A stretch of 64,000 bases of DNA from CAZTTH01 sp964615975 (GCA_964615975.1 CAZTTH010000020.1:4783-68782); one strand, 5' to 3'; shown: positions 1 to 9,187, numbered from the stretch's first letter. Translations and numbers: made by a program. Notes: a model not told the origin generated them from the sequence alone.

Positions 1-252
1 CGTGTGATGGCAATCAGACGCGATCTGGCGCGGATAGTTCGCTTACAGACTCGGTCAAAGTTGTTTCCAGTGCTAAACCAAAATATTTCCTGGAAAGAAT
101 GCCGTGGGCAGACTGAAGGCAATTCAGCTACAGGGATCAGGATGCAGTACTTTCAACAGCACATTTCTTGGTTAGGATGGTTAAAAACAATTCTGCGCTT
201 CATCGCTGCGATGGCAATAACTGAAATGAGTGTGAAATCGACCGACAGCGTT

Positions 253-301
253 AAAAAAAGCGGCGCCAGCCAGTCGCACCCAAGCAACCATCCCTTGGGT
301 G
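253..301 (-). terminator. Possible hairpin downstream of tRNA-Ser
   Basis: Read on the minus strand, 12 bases after the tRNA 3' end, an 8-bp perfect stem (294-301 with 277-284, 9-nt loop) is followed about 17 bases later by a run of seven T (253-259). The gap between stem and T run is too long for a canonical intrinsic terminator, so the role is uncertain. I see no convincing gene in the rest of 1-312; the open frames there have no ribosome binding site and no family I recognise. Confidence 0.25.
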
Positions 302-312
302 ATAGCGAAGAC

Positions 313-404
<92 letters not shown>

Positions 405-574
405 TGAAATTCATCCTTTCATGCCATATTGCCAGGAACACTGGGCTTCATCGGGGCAGGTCTTACCTGAACCATTCAATACCCCATAACCTGCCTTACT
501 GATAAAAAAGAGTTTTCCATGCGCTGCAATTTATCCGCACTGAGAATGTCTGGGGTATATGCCGTCTTCAGGCA

Positions 575-775
575 TTAACCCCCCGGCACAAATTGAATGA
601 TTTCCAATTCATCACCGGCGACCAGTGAGGTAACCGCGTAATCCTTTTTATCCAGTATTTTACGATTGCATTCCACCACCACTCGTTGAGGATTAAGCTG
701 GAGATGGTCAAGCACTGAGGAAATGGTGCTGCCCTCGGAAAACGGCATGGATTGACCATTGACAAGTATATCCAT
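575..775 (-). CDS. thiS: Sulfur carrier protein ThiS
   Basis: A 66-residue beta-grasp sulfur carrier. It begins MDILVNGQSMPF and ends in the diagnostic FVPGG, whose terminal Gly-Gly is adenylated and then thiocarboxylated to donate sulfur to the thiazole of thiamine. The longer open frame to 868 is rejected because homology begins at the ATG at 773-775. It lies 31 bases downstream of thiF on the same strand, so the two are probably cotranscribed. The other thiazole genes (thiG, thiH) are not in the window. A MoaD-type role is less likely given the VPGG tail and the ThiF-like partner. Confidence 0.9.
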   Translation of the reverse strand: MDILVNGQSMPFSEGSTISSVLDHLQLNPQRVVVECNRKILDKKDYAVTSLVAGDELEIIQFVPGG

Positions 776-806
776 AATCAAATAAATCCTAATTAGTAAG
801 GCCGAT

Positions 807-1625
807 TTATTCCCTTGCCAACAACAACTCAAGAATTTTATTGGCCTGCATGTGGGCGGCAATCCCAACCTTGGGCGCCATCAGTCCCCGGCCCGGTTGC
901 GCGGCGCTGGCACCATCGCCAATTAAATATAATTTGGCAAAGAGCTGGCGACAAACCATTTTGTCCATGTCTTCGTACCCGGCAATGCCAGAAACCGCGA
1001 CAATCGGAATATTCATTGAACGCAGAACAAATTCAGTCAATTCACTTTTTGCCTGGGGATTGTCATAACATTCGGCAATAACCTGGCAGGATGCGAAAAT
1101 ACTGGCGATGTTGCTCTTGTCAATCATGACCTGATGCGGTTCGACCGCGACATAGGGATTGATCCGCCGCAGATTAACTTGCAGCGCCAGCACCTTGGGC
1201 TCCCCGATCTGATCGATAAAGTATTGCTGGCGATTGAGATTGCTGGGTTCAACCACATCGAAATCCGCGATGATCAATTTGCCGACGGCAAGACGCGCCA
1301 GGGCAATCGCCAGCGCCGATCCCAAACCGCCAACGCCGGCAATGCCGACCGTGCAGGCTTGAACTTTGTCATATACCCGCGGGGTATGGCGCGCGACAAG
1401 CAGTTGTTTCATCTCTTCGGCCCCAGGGATCTCACCGCGGCGAATCAAACAAATCTGATCGTCTGGCTGCACCGGCAGATCGTCCGCCACCGGAAAGCCA
1501 TTGTATACCACAATATCGGCATCCGGTTTCAACTGCTGACATAACCTGTGCAGAGTCATCCCCGCTTCCCATGGGATTTCCTTTTCATTGACTTTGATGA
1601 CAGGCATTGATTGAGATTGATTCAT
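807..1625 (-). CDS. thiF: ThiF-type adenylyltransferase with N-terminal ThiS-like domain
   Basis: This 272-residue E1-like enzyme should adenylate the C-terminal glycine of ThiS. Residues 8-65 look like an extra ubiquitin-like (ThiS-like) domain without a Gly-Gly tail. Residues 90-270 are the Rossmann adenylation domain, with the nucleotide loop GVGGLGS (97-103), the D-x-D-x-V-E-x-S-N-L-N-R-Q motif (121-133) and a candidate acceptor cysteine in ECYD (C186). The Cys-X2-Cys zinc pairs of E. coli ThiF are absent, as in the shorter ThiF family 2. I chose the ATG at 1623-1625 over a TTG at 1646; no clear ribosome binding site supports either. Confidence 0.85.
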   Translation of the reverse strand: MNQSQSMPVIKVNEKEIPWEAGMTLHRLCQQLKPDADIVVYNGFPVADDLPVQPDDQICLIRRGEIPGAEEMKQLLVARHTPRVYDKVQACTVGIAGVGGLGSALAIALARLAVGKLIIADFDVVEPSNLNRQQYFIDQIGEPKVLALQVNLRRINPYVAVEPHQVMIDKSNIASIFASCQVIAECYDNPQAKSELTEFVLRSMNIPIVAVSGIAGYEDMDKMVCRQLFAKLYLIGDGASAAQPGRGLMAPKVGIAAHMQANKILELLLARE

Positions 1626-1663
1626 GGAAAATGTATATTTAACCAATTAAATAAGGCTTTTAC

Positions 1664-2209
1664 ATGCGTTCATTAATGGAAATAGAGGTTGATGACTTCA
1701 AAAGATTTTTGATTCCCCAGAGAATACTATTTTTTAACATAATTTATATCGCCCTGACCATCGCCCCTTTGATATACGCAACGTTAATCCTTTTAATGCG
1801 ATTCAATAATGCTATCGGCCTGCCCCAGGATATTGGTAGTCCGCTATATATTCTTATCAATGCCATTCTTTGCTTTTCGACCTCGGTGTGTGCATTTCTG
1901 ATTCCGCGAATGTTGTTTTCTGAAAGGGCATTGCAAATCCCCTCTCAAAATTCCGCGTCTGCCGGTATTCCGGAAGAACTCAGTTATCGTTTACTGCTCC
2001 AGGTTGCAGTCATTCAACTTGCCCTGCTTCAGGGCGCATCGTTTTTCGGATTAATTTGTATCATTCTGGGGCTGGGATGGATAAATGCCTTGAGTTCGAT
2101 CCCTCTTCTAATCTTCTTTGCCAAAACGTTTCCCACTAAAAGCCAAATTATCCGAAACTTCTTTATTTACATCAAAAAAGACCCACGCCTGGCAAACCTG
2201 ACCGGTTAA
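1664..2209 (+). CDS. Hypothetical integral membrane protein
   Basis: A 181-residue protein with about four hydrophobic segments, near residues 20-45, 60-82, 110-135 and 138-152. The soluble linker and the C-terminal tail (KSQIIRNFFIYIKKDPRLANLTG end) are short and basic. No family is recognised and there are no catalytic motifs. It is divergent from thiF. An AAGG lies about 9 bases before the ATG at 1664; a second in-frame ATG lies at 1676. It is followed directly by the hairpin array at 2222-2425, which could end transcription. An inner-membrane location is likely but the role is unknown. Confidence 0.6.
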   Translation: MRSLMEIEVDDFKRFLIPQRILFFNIIYIALTIAPLIYATLILLMRFNNAIGLPQDIGSPLYILINAILCFSTSVCAFLIPRMLFSERALQIPSQNSASAGIPEELSYRLLLQVAVIQLALLQGASFFGLICIILGLGWINALSSIPLLIFFAKTFPTKSQIIRNFFIYIKKDPRLANLTG

Positions 2210-2221
2210 TTTTGATCATGG

Positions 2222-2425
2222 ACATCCTATTTATTTTGAGGTCGGTCGAATAGGATGTTGTTGGCAGTGACCCTGCCGAATTGGCAGGGTTGCTTCGCTT
2301 TTGCGCTCTTATGCGTTCTTAAGAGCGCAAATAGCGCCTCTCTTGATTAAGATTACATCGACATCCTTTTCGACCAATCTCTAATCCCATTACCCATGCG
2401 GCTGCGCCGCATGGGTAATGGGATT
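2222..2425. repeat. Array of four consecutive perfect hairpins
   Basis: Within 204 bases there are four separate perfect inverted repeats: 2222-2231/2249-2258 (10 bp), 2270-2277/2283-2290 (8 bp, core CCTGCC-GGCAGG), 2300-2311/2320-2331 (12 bp) and 2383-2402/2406-2425 (20 bp, 3-nt loop). They sit between convergent genes (membrane protein + and DinB-like -), so a bidirectional terminator is one role. The number and strength of the stems is more than a terminator needs and resembles a REP/BIME-like element or a structured RNA. The open frame 2319-2555 on the minus strand crosses it and is judged spurious. Confidence 0.6.
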
Positions 2426-2518
2426 TTCTCGCCCCAATTTTCTTGTTTTTTAAGGCAGAAGTGCAGGAATCAGGGGCTAAAATGGTCGGCACTCCCTGTT
2501 TAGATTGACAATGTATTA

Positions 2519-3010
2519 CTACGACTGACCACGGGGGATGCTCAGGTTTTGCCAATTGGGACCGGCAAAACAGCGCGCGAGCAGGACGATCTGGCCGACA
2601 TGATAGGCCGTATGCGCCAGAGATCGATGCAGGGCTGCCGACACAGTCATTTCCTGATCGCGAATCCTGACAATTTTATTTACATCCATCTCGTTAAGAT
2701 CATTCAACACGGCAAACAGGATGTGCCAGGCTTCCTCCCAATGCTGCAACAACTGAGTTCTTTCAATCATGGTTTCAGTAAACTCCCCGTCACGATCCCG
2801 CCAGGGCTTCTCACCATCTTCTGTGAGAAAATTAGTAAAGCGTGATATCAGGTTGCCGGATAGGTGCTTCACGATTACGGCAATGGAATTGGTGTCGACA
2901 CCAATTGCGCTCCGCAACTCATGATCATTTATCTGGGAAATCGCCTTGTCCGCCAACGTCTTATAGCGGTGGTATTCACTGATGATTGAGGCAATAACAA
3001 TGGACTTCAT
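2519..3010 (-). CDS. DinB-like (DUF1572) four-helix-bundle protein
   Basis: This 163-residue protein resembles the DUF1572 branch of the DinB/YfiT metal-binding superfamily. Likely metal histidines lie in IVKHLSGNL (near residue 48) and in LHRSLAHTAYHVGQIV (near 128-137). Members are often thiol-dependent (for example bacillithiol or mycothiol) transferases or of unknown function; no substrate can be inferred. It is the last gene of a minus-strand run with the unknown gene at 3047 and yjbQ at 4290, with gaps of 36 and 43 bases, so cotranscription is likely. Confidence 0.75.
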   Translation of the reverse strand: MKSIVIASIISEYHRYKTLADKAISQINDHELRSAIGVDTNSIAVIVKHLSGNLISRFTNFLTEDGEKPWRDRDGEFTETMIERTQLLQHWEEAWHILFAVLNDLNEMDVNKIVRIRDQEMTVSAALHRSLAHTAYHVGQIVLLARCFAGPNWQNLSIPRGQS

Positions 3011-3046
3011 TGGCGGATATCTTATGATTTTATGACCGTGATCAGA

Positions 3047-4246
3047 TTATGGGGATTTCCGGCGGTATTTTTCTAATACATTGATGACCGCTTCACGCAT
3101 CGCGTTGAGTTCGTGACGACAATGGTCACTGTACGCGCATATCACCCCCTTTGCACTGAGATTTTCAAGCGCGTGAATGGCCTCCTGGAGATACCCCAGA
3201 GACTGCTTCAGAGACGCGACAATCAAGCCCGGTTCCATGTCCTCAAGGTCGGCAAGATGGTCAAGGGCGCCAACAATTTTGGCGCCGGCAGTGCGGGTCT
3301 GCTCGATCAGATCGTGCAGATCAGGATCGAGGTCAGTGCCAGGAGGCGTGACCGCAGCACTCATGCTCCTGAGGTAAAAACCAAATTCCAGACATTGACG
3401 CGCCAACGGATGCGGCGCGTGACCGTGATCGTCCAATTCCCCGGCAGTGTCAGCGGCAGTCGGAGCGGGATGATGAGGTTCGGATTCGTCAATCATGCGG
3501 GGATGTTTATCCTCCGGACTGGCCTTATCGTTAGCGGCGATTTTCTCTTCCAGCCAGGTCCAGCCCAATTCCCGGATAATGAGCCGGCTGGCATCGGGAT
3601 GATCGCTATATTTATTTATGAGCTCGCGATACTTGCCTGCGTGATCATCTGATTCAAATAACAGATTTTCCCAGAGCTGTTCAGGAGTGGGAGAAATATC
3701 GGCCAGGTTGACTTCATTCGCAGCTTTGGTTAATTCAACATTGATCCGATTCATCCATTCACTCATACCGAGGGAATTCATTTCTTCCTGTTCCAGGGCC
3801 TCCTCACTGGTCATGTTCCAGGCATGATCGGTGATGGAAATGGCAAAATCCGTGGATTCGATAACCACCCGGCCATTAGCCTCACTGAACCATTCGAGAT
3901 ACAAACAATTGGCGATTTTTTTGGGGATCGTCTGGTGGGATTGAAAAGCGTCTGATAATTGCTCCCGGAGAATGGCCGGGATAAACACTTTGCGGGAGGC
4001 GGTCATTGTCCCCACAGTGCCTTTTTGCTCCGGAGCCAGCGTCAACGATGGCAGCATTCCGCTGTGATCCAGGTGAAGATTGTGAAATGTGATTTTACAT
4101 CCCGCCAGATCGGGGAGGCAATTGCCGATGAGAACCAATTCCAAGGGCCGGTCATTGCCCACCACCCAAATCCTGCCGTGAACCTGATCGCGGCGGCGAT
4201 TGTCGATTTCGCCGTTAATTACATGGTTTTGGATGCGATAAGCCAT
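3047..4246 (-). CDS. Conserved-looking hypothetical protein, 399 aa
   Basis: I do not recognise this protein. It has no signal peptide or membrane segment. Residues 1-65 look beta-rich (GRIWVVGNDRPLELVLIGN). Residues 65-205 hold mixed segments. Residues 205-260 are a helical part with a KYRELINKYSDHPDASRLI stretch, and 260-285 are a histidine- and acid-rich linker (EPHHPAPTAADTAGELDDHG). The C-terminal 110 residues are predicted helical, with DHCRHEL near 375. It sits in the middle of the yjbQ to DinB-like operon. Codon use looks like its neighbours. Confidence 0.6.
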   Translation of the reverse strand: MAYRIQNHVINGEIDNRRRDQVHGRIWVVGNDRPLELVLIGNCLPDLAGCKITFHNLHLDHSGMLPSLTLAPEQKGTVGTMTASRKVFIPAILREQLSDAFQSHQTIPKKIANCLYLEWFSEANGRVVIESTDFAISITDHAWNMTSEEALEQEEMNSLGMSEWMNRINVELTKAANEVNLADISPTPEQLWENLLFESDDHAGKYRELINKYSDHPDASRLIIRELGWTWLEEKIAANDKASPEDKHPRMIDESEPHHPAPTAADTAGELDDHGHAPHPLARQCLEFGFYLRSMSAAVTPPGTDLDPDLHDLIEQTRTAGAKIVGALDHLADLEDMEPGLIVASLKQSLGYLQEAIHALENLSAKGVICAYSDHCRHELNAMREAVINVLEKYRRKSP

Positions 4247-4289
4247 AGCCTGATGGTGTTCAGTGTAAAAGTAAAAATAACCTGATAAT

Positions 4290-4706
4290 TTACTCGCCGA
4301 TAATCTTTATCAAAACCCGCTTGCGCCGTTTGCCGTCGAATTCACCATAAAAGATTTGTTCCCATGGCCCGAAATCGAGCTTGCCCCCCGTGATCGCCAC
4401 GACCACTTCACGCCCCATGATCGTACGTTTCAGGTGCGCATCGGCATTATCCTCGAAACCATTATGCTTATAGTTGGAATAGGGTTTTTCGGGCGCCAGC
4501 TTCTCCAGCCAGACTTCAAAATCCTGATGCAGACCGGGTTCGTCATCATTGATAAAGACACTGGCGGTGATGTGCATCGCGTTGCACAGCACCAAACCAT
4601 TTTGAATTTGACTTTCCCGCACACATTCCTGTACTTGAGGGGTTATATTGATGAGTTCCCGTCGTTTTTCGGTTTCAAACCACAACTCTTTGCGGAAATG
4701 CTTCAT
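4290..4706 (-). CDS. yjbQ: YjbQ/UPF0047 family protein
   Basis: A 138-residue protein matching the whole UPF0047 (YjbQ) family. Diagnostic segments are CNAMHITASVFINDDEPGLHQDF (one His in MHIT), HLKRTIMGREVVVAI and GPWEQIFYGEFDGKRRKRVLIKIIGE at the C-terminus. E. coli YjbQ has weak thiamine-phosphate synthase side activity; the physiological role is not settled. A strong GAGGAG ribosome binding site lies about 9 bases before the ATG. It is first in a likely operon with the genes at 3047 and 2519. The closeness to thiS/thiF is suggestive only. Confidence 0.9.
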   Translation of the reverse strand: MKHFRKELWFETEKRRELINITPQVQECVRESQIQNGLVLCNAMHITASVFINDDEPGLHQDFEVWLEKLAPEKPYSNYKHNGFEDNADAHLKRTIMGREVVVAITGGKLDFGPWEQIFYGEFDGKRRKRVLIKIIGE

Positions 4707-4854
4707 GGATATGATTCTCCTCTATTTAGGTGACAATAATCAGGTTGAATTGATTTGGCAATCAATTTAACGTTGATTTGAATTTAATCATGCGTCACAT
4801 TGACCTTTAATTCCACAGGTTAATGCGGTCTGATCGCTGCCTTTTATTTTAATT

Positions 4855-5592
4855 ATGGATGTTCGCAACGTCTCAATATTTGTTCATTTCGCTGAATTAC
4901 GTTACCGATTGGTTTCTTCGTTGACAGCTCTGGTCATTGGATTTGCGCTGGGATGGCTGGCTTATAATCCGGTTATTTCGTATTTGCTCGCGCCCTTTCG
5001 GGAAACACTTTATATGACCCGCATCGAGGACGGATTTGTCATCAAGCTCAAGGTCTCGTTTTATTTGGGACTGATTATTACCTTTCCATTTCATCTCTAT
5101 CAGATCGTCGCGTTTGTCATACCGGCGTTATCCCGACGGGAACGACAGGGATTGTTCCTCTTGCTCGCGGGGAGCATGGGATTGATAATTTTCGGCGCTT
5201 ACATGGGATATTACCAAATCCTGCCTTATTCGATACGGTTCCTCAAGAACAGTTCGTTTATGCCGGATTCTGTTTTCCTCTGGTTGAATTATAATGAAAG
5301 CCTGATGTTTGTGCTGCAGTTAATGCTTGCCTTCATCGTTCTTTTTCAACTTCCCATGGTATTGCTTATCCTGATGAAATTGAATCTCATTTCACGCCGG
5401 GGATTGTTGCAATCCGCGCGGTTTGTTATTGTCACTATCTTTATCATCGCCGCGATCCTGACACCGCCAGATTGGGTCTCACAGATTGGATTAGCGTTGC
5501 CTTTGATTATATTGTTTTATGTGACGATTCTGATTGCCCGAATTTTTAATCTTGGCGAAAGAGCAGAATCGCGGTCTGAGAATGACGAATAA
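4855..5592 (+). CDS. tatC: Sec-independent protein translocase TatC
   Basis: A 245-residue polytopic membrane protein with the six membrane segments and key sequences of TatC. These include the N-terminal FVHFAELRYRLV segment, the FPFHLYQIVAFVIPALSRRERQ loop after the second segment, and ILTPPDWVSQIGLALPLI near the fifth segment. TatC binds twin-arginine signal peptides in the inner membrane. tatA follows 36 bases downstream; no separate tatB is seen, which is usual for minimal TatAC systems. No clear ribosome binding site precedes the ATG at 4855. Confidence 0.95.
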   Translation: MDVRNVSIFVHFAELRYRLVSSLTALVIGFALGWLAYNPVISYLLAPFRETLYMTRIEDGFVIKLKVSFYLGLIITFPFHLYQIVAFVIPALSRRERQGLFLLLAGSMGLIIFGAYMGYYQILPYSIRFLKNSSFMPDSVFLWLNYNESLMFVLQLMLAFIVLFQLPMVLLILMKLNLISRRGLLQSARFVIVTIFIIAAILTPPDWVSQIGLALPLIILFYVTILIARIFNLGERAESRSENDE

Positions 5593-5628
5593 TTGGTTCA
5601 AAATCTAAGATGAAAAGGAGATGGTAAT

Positions 5629-5814
5629 ATGGGCTTGGGCACCAGTGAAATATTAATAATTTGTGGTGTGATTGTCCTCCTGTTTGGTGCTGGGGCGATT
5701 CCGAAATTCGCCCGTTCGATCGGTAAGGCGCGACGGGAATTCGAGAAAGGCTTGAAAGAAGACGACACTGCCAAACCCGCTGAAATGGAATCCCCCACCT
5801 CTAAGCTGAAATAA
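5629..5814 (+). CDS. tatA: Twin-arginine translocase subunit TatA
   Basis: A 61-residue protein with the TatA plan: a short N-terminal membrane helix (residues 5-20), the hinge and amphipathic helix (FGAGAIPKFARSIGKARREFEKGLKED) and a charged tail. The FG pair and the basic amphipathic helix are conserved. TatA oligomerises around TatC to form the translocation path. An AAAGGAG site lies 8 bases before the start. It lies between tatC and the oxidoreductase at 5820 in a tight plus-strand run. Confidence 0.95.
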   Translation: MGLGTSEILIICGVIVLLFGAGAIPKFARSIGKARREFEKGLKEDDTAKPAEMESPTSKLK

Positions 5815-5819
5815 TTTTC

Positions 5820-6779
5820 ATGAGGAAGATTAAGGTTGGAGTTGTGGGTGTCGGCATTCTCGGGCGGCATCATTCACGCCTGTATCGGGAAATCCCGACC
5901 GCCGAATTGGTGGGGATTTATGATATCGACCCCGGTCAAGCCACCCGAATTGCTCAGGAGTTTGGCACCACCGCATTCGCGGAACTGGATTCACTTGCCG
6001 CCCTGGTCGATTGCTTGAGTGTGGCGGTGCCGACGCATTTGCATTTTTCCGTGGTATCTGCATTAATGGCGGCTGGCAAGCATGTCTTGGTGGAAAAGCC
6101 GATGACCGCCACGTTGACTGAGGCCCGGAAATTGACTGACATGGCCGCGGCCCACCGCCTGGTGCTGCAGGTCGGACATGTTGAGCGCTATAACCCCATC
6201 ATTACCTATCTGGAAAAGAAGATCGACCGGCCGCGCTTCATTGAATCCCATCGCCTGGCGCCGTATCCGCCGCCGCGTCCGGGGTCGTATCCGCGCGGGA
6301 CGGAAGTGGGGGTCGTACTGGATTTAATGATTCACGACATCGACATCATCCTCAGCCTGGTTAAAAGCAGGATTTCCTCCATCCAATCAGTGGGAATACC
6401 GATTCTCAGCCCTTCTGAAGACATTGCCAATGCCCGCATCAATTTCGCCAATGGCTGTGTCGCCAATCTCACAGCCAGTCGGGTAAGTCAGGAATATCTG
6501 CGTAAAATCAGGGTCTTCCAATCCCAGGCCTATCTATCGCTTGATTATCAGGAAAAAACCGGCGAGATCATTACATTGAAAGGTAAAACCCTGGAACGCG
6601 AACCATTGGTTATTCAGGATAGCAATGCCTTGCGGGAGGAATTGGAGGATTTCATTCGTTGTGTTGATGTAGCCCTTCATTCCGCTACTGTCCCGCAGCC
6701 GAAAGTCTCGGCTGACCACGCGCTCCAGGCCCTTGAAGTTGCGGACACCATCATCCGGCAAATTCAGGAACAGGCATAA
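5820..6779 (+). CDS. Gfo/Idh/MocA-family NAD(P)-dependent oxidoreductase
   Basis: A 319-residue sugar-type oxidoreductase. Residues 1-120 form a Rossmann domain with GVVGVGILGRHHSRLY (G-x-G-x2-G) and the conserved VEKPMT (about residue 92). The C-terminal alpha/beta substrate domain holds DLMIHDIDIILSLV, equivalent to the family H-x3-D region near residue 170. The substrate cannot be told. Close homologues near lipid A or nucleotide-sugar genes oxidise UDP-sugars, but no such partner is adjacent here. It starts 5 bases after tatA and converges on the histidine kinase gene. Confidence 0.85.
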   Translation: MRKIKVGVVGVGILGRHHSRLYREIPTAELVGIYDIDPGQATRIAQEFGTTAFAELDSLAALVDCLSVAVPTHLHFSVVSALMAAGKHVLVEKPMTATLTEARKLTDMAAAHRLVLQVGHVERYNPIITYLEKKIDRPRFIESHRLAPYPPPRPGSYPRGTEVGVVLDLMIHDIDIILSLVKSRISSIQSVGIPILSPSEDIANARINFANGCVANLTASRVSQEYLRKIRVFQSQAYLSLDYQEKTGEIITLKGKTLEREPLVIQDSNALREELEDFIRCVDVALHSATVPQPKVSADHALQALEVADTIIRQIQEQA

Positions 6780-6913
6780 CCTCTCCGCCAGGGCGTGCCC
6801 AACGGCCCGATTACCTTACACCAAAACGCGCTGACACTTTTACTGGTGCAGGAGGTAGAAGCAATGGGTTCTGGCCCACCATCCGGATTGGCTTTGCGGA
6901 TAAGCTTTGGAGA

Positions 6914-9037
6914 TCAATTAATCCGCGGCAGAAAGAGAAAGAATTCCGCGCCTTTTCCGGGTTCGGTTTCGACGTGAATCCAGCCCAGATGATTGTCAAT
7001 ACAGCCGAATGCCATCGCCAGTCCCATGCCTGTTCCCCCTTGTTTATTGGTGGTAAAAAACGGCTCGAATATACGTTTTTTCGTCACTTCATCCATCCCG
7101 CAGCCATTGTCCTTGATGCGAATGACGATGTAGTTGTCCGCGGATTTATCCGCGGGCATGCTGGGGGTCCTGAAAATACTGGTATCACTCATGGAAACCG
7201 GGATCGTCTCCAGCGCCGAGGTTGAATCGTCATTGCCGCCTTCAGGAGGAAGTGCCATCTCGGTGCCAAATTCATTGCGTTGTGGACGATTCACCCATCC
7301 CGGAGTATAATCGGCGGCGGGTTCAGCGCGGATAATTATTGTCCCCTGATCTCCGGTGAGCGCTCCCCGTGCATTGATGAGAATATTCAGGAGTACTTGT
7401 TCGAGCTGAGTAAAATCACCTTCCACCAGCATGGGATCGGGATGAATGGCAACTTGAAGCTTGACCGTTTTTCCCAGAATCGGACGAAACAGACTCTCAG
7501 TTTGGCGCACCAGGTCCGCAACGTCTATTTTTTCCACTTCATATTTGCCTGCCCGCGCAAACCCCAATAATTGTTCGGTCAACTTGGCGGAACGAGTGAC
7601 TGCGGTGGCGATAGTCCCGGTCAATTCCCGGGCTTTGACATTGGCGCTGACAATCGGTTCAAGAACATCAAGACTTCCCTGGATGGCATGAAGCATGTTG
7701 TTGAAATCGTGAGCGACACCTCCGGCCAGACGGCCAACGGCTTCGAGACGTTGAGAGTGAATCAACTGGGCTTGCAATTCTTCGCGTTCTTTTTCCAATT
7801 CAATGCGGCTGGTCAGATCACGAGCGACCAATAAGACGGCCTGGCTGTCCTGGATTTGCAGCGGGGTGAGAGTGGCATCAAAAATTCGACTCTCTCCCGA
7901 GCGGGTGGTCATGATGAACTCACGACCAGTCAATGATCCCGATTTAATCGTTCCCTCCTCGGAGTCATCCGCAAAGAGAGATTCCCAGATCGCGGACCAA
8001 TTGCAGGGCTTGCCGGCGCCATCGGAGACAATGGTTTCCAAAGTCATGTGGGATAATTGCTCAATCGTATACCCCAGAGATTGTAGGGCCTTTCGGTTGG
8101 TATCGAGAATCATTCCGGTCTGCGATACCAAGAGAATCAGATCGTTGGAATTTTCAACCACCATGCGATATCGGCCCTCCCATTCGCGCACATTGGCCTG
8201 CAGCCGTTTGGCCTGGCCATAACTGCCGAGCAAACCGGTGAATATATCCAAGGGACCGCGTTCGTCTCGCTCCTGGGCTTCGCCTTCTCCCTTGATCCGC
8301 ACATAGAAGCTGGTCAGGCATCCGACCCACACCATCGCCAGCGCCCGGGTAACATACGAGTGCTGCAGTGCCTCCCACCAATCATCGGAAGGATAACTGG
8401 TGACCAATTCATAGAAGAACGCGTCAAAGATTTCGGTGATTATCAGGGCGGCAAAGATGGCGACATTGGCGCCTATCGCGCGATTGCGGAGAAATTGATA
8501 AACAATTGGCAGCACCAGAAAGACCACCAACAGCGACAGCAGTGATGCCAATATTGAGGTGCGGGTGGAGTGGAAAATGGGGGTAAGAAAACTTTTGGGA
8601 ACGGTGGGATACAATTCAAAGCCCGGGATACCGCATTGGGATTCCGTGAGGAAGGAAAAATAGATAAATATTGCCACCATGCACATGATCCCGAAAATCA
8701 GACGCTGCGCCTCCACCGTCCCATCGAGGATATAGGTAATCAGGATGACCGCCATCAACGGAGTAAAAAATATGGTGGGACCAATGGCGATTTCCAATCC
8801 CGGATAGGGATTGCCGATACGCAGACCGGCCGCATTGACAAACTGGGCAAAAACCATGATCGCCCCTAATGACAGATAAAGGGGGATACTGCCGATATAC
8901 CGTTTCAAGTTATGCAGCAGCATTAATGAAATAATCGTGAACGTCAGCTCAAGGACGGCCAGCAGATACGCGGATAAGATTTCCATAATGCTAGATTTTA
9001 CATCGGGTTGATATGATTTTGCAACTCCAGCCATCAT
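6914..9037 (-). CDS. Membrane sensor histidine kinase (7TM-PAS-HisKA-HATPase)
   Basis: A 707-residue sensor kinase. The first 255 residues carry about seven hydrophobic segments; the pattern (GPTIFFTPLMAVILITYILDGT) recalls the VUT/queuosine-transporter-like sensor module, but this is only an impression. A PAS domain spans about 285-410 (RYRMVVENSNDLILLVSQTG). HisKA follows with the phospho-acceptor H443 in GGVAHDFNNMLHAIQG. The ATPase domain shows the N box (NILINARGAL), G1 (DNGCGM), the F box (FEPFFTT) and G2 (GTGMGLA). No receiver domain or response regulator lies next to it. Start choice is uncertain: 9037, or an internal ATG at 8986. Confidence 0.88.
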   Translation of the reverse strand: MMAGVAKSYQPDVKSSIMEILSAYLLAVLELTFTIISLMLLHNLKRYIGSIPLYLSLGAIMVFAQFVNAAGLRIGNPYPGLEIAIGPTIFFTPLMAVILITYILDGTVEAQRLIFGIMCMVAIFIYFSFLTESQCGIPGFELYPTVPKSFLTPIFHSTRTSILASLLSLLVVFLVLPIVYQFLRNRAIGANVAIFAALIITEIFDAFFYELVTSYPSDDWWEALQHSYVTRALAMVWVGCLTSFYVRIKGEGEAQERDERGPLDIFTGLLGSYGQAKRLQANVREWEGRYRMVVENSNDLILLVSQTGMILDTNRKALQSLGYTIEQLSHMTLETIVSDGAGKPCNWSAIWESLFADDSEEGTIKSGSLTGREFIMTTRSGESRIFDATLTPLQIQDSQAVLLVARDLTSRIELEKEREELQAQLIHSQRLEAVGRLAGGVAHDFNNMLHAIQGSLDVLEPIVSANVKARELTGTIATAVTRSAKLTEQLLGFARAGKYEVEKIDVADLVRQTESLFRPILGKTVKLQVAIHPDPMLVEGDFTQLEQVLLNILINARGALTGDQGTIIIRAEPAADYTPGWVNRPQRNEFGTEMALPPEGGNDDSTSALETIPVSMSDTSIFRTPSMPADKSADNYIVIRIKDNGCGMDEVTKKRIFEPFFTTNKQGGTGMGLAMAFGCIDNHLGWIHVETEPGKGAEFFLFLPRIN

Positions 9038-9187
9038 TCCCCATGGGGCAATGGTGAACCGGAATAAATTATTGAGAATATGGCATTATAGATCAGGAAT
9101 GGTAAGGTTGATGATCATTATGTTTCGCACCCTTTGCAGGTGAGGAAATAATCATCGCCCAAGAAATCACTCAAAAGGATTACTTCC

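Noticed and set aside
2319..2555. 78-codon minus-strand frame over the hairpin array
   Set aside because: Composed largely of inverted-repeat sequence and overlapping the DinB-like gene end.
9120..9150. GCAC-N3-TTTGC resembling a sigma-54 -24/-12 promoter before the exported-protein gene
   Set aside because: The spacing between the GC elements is two bases too short for the consensus.
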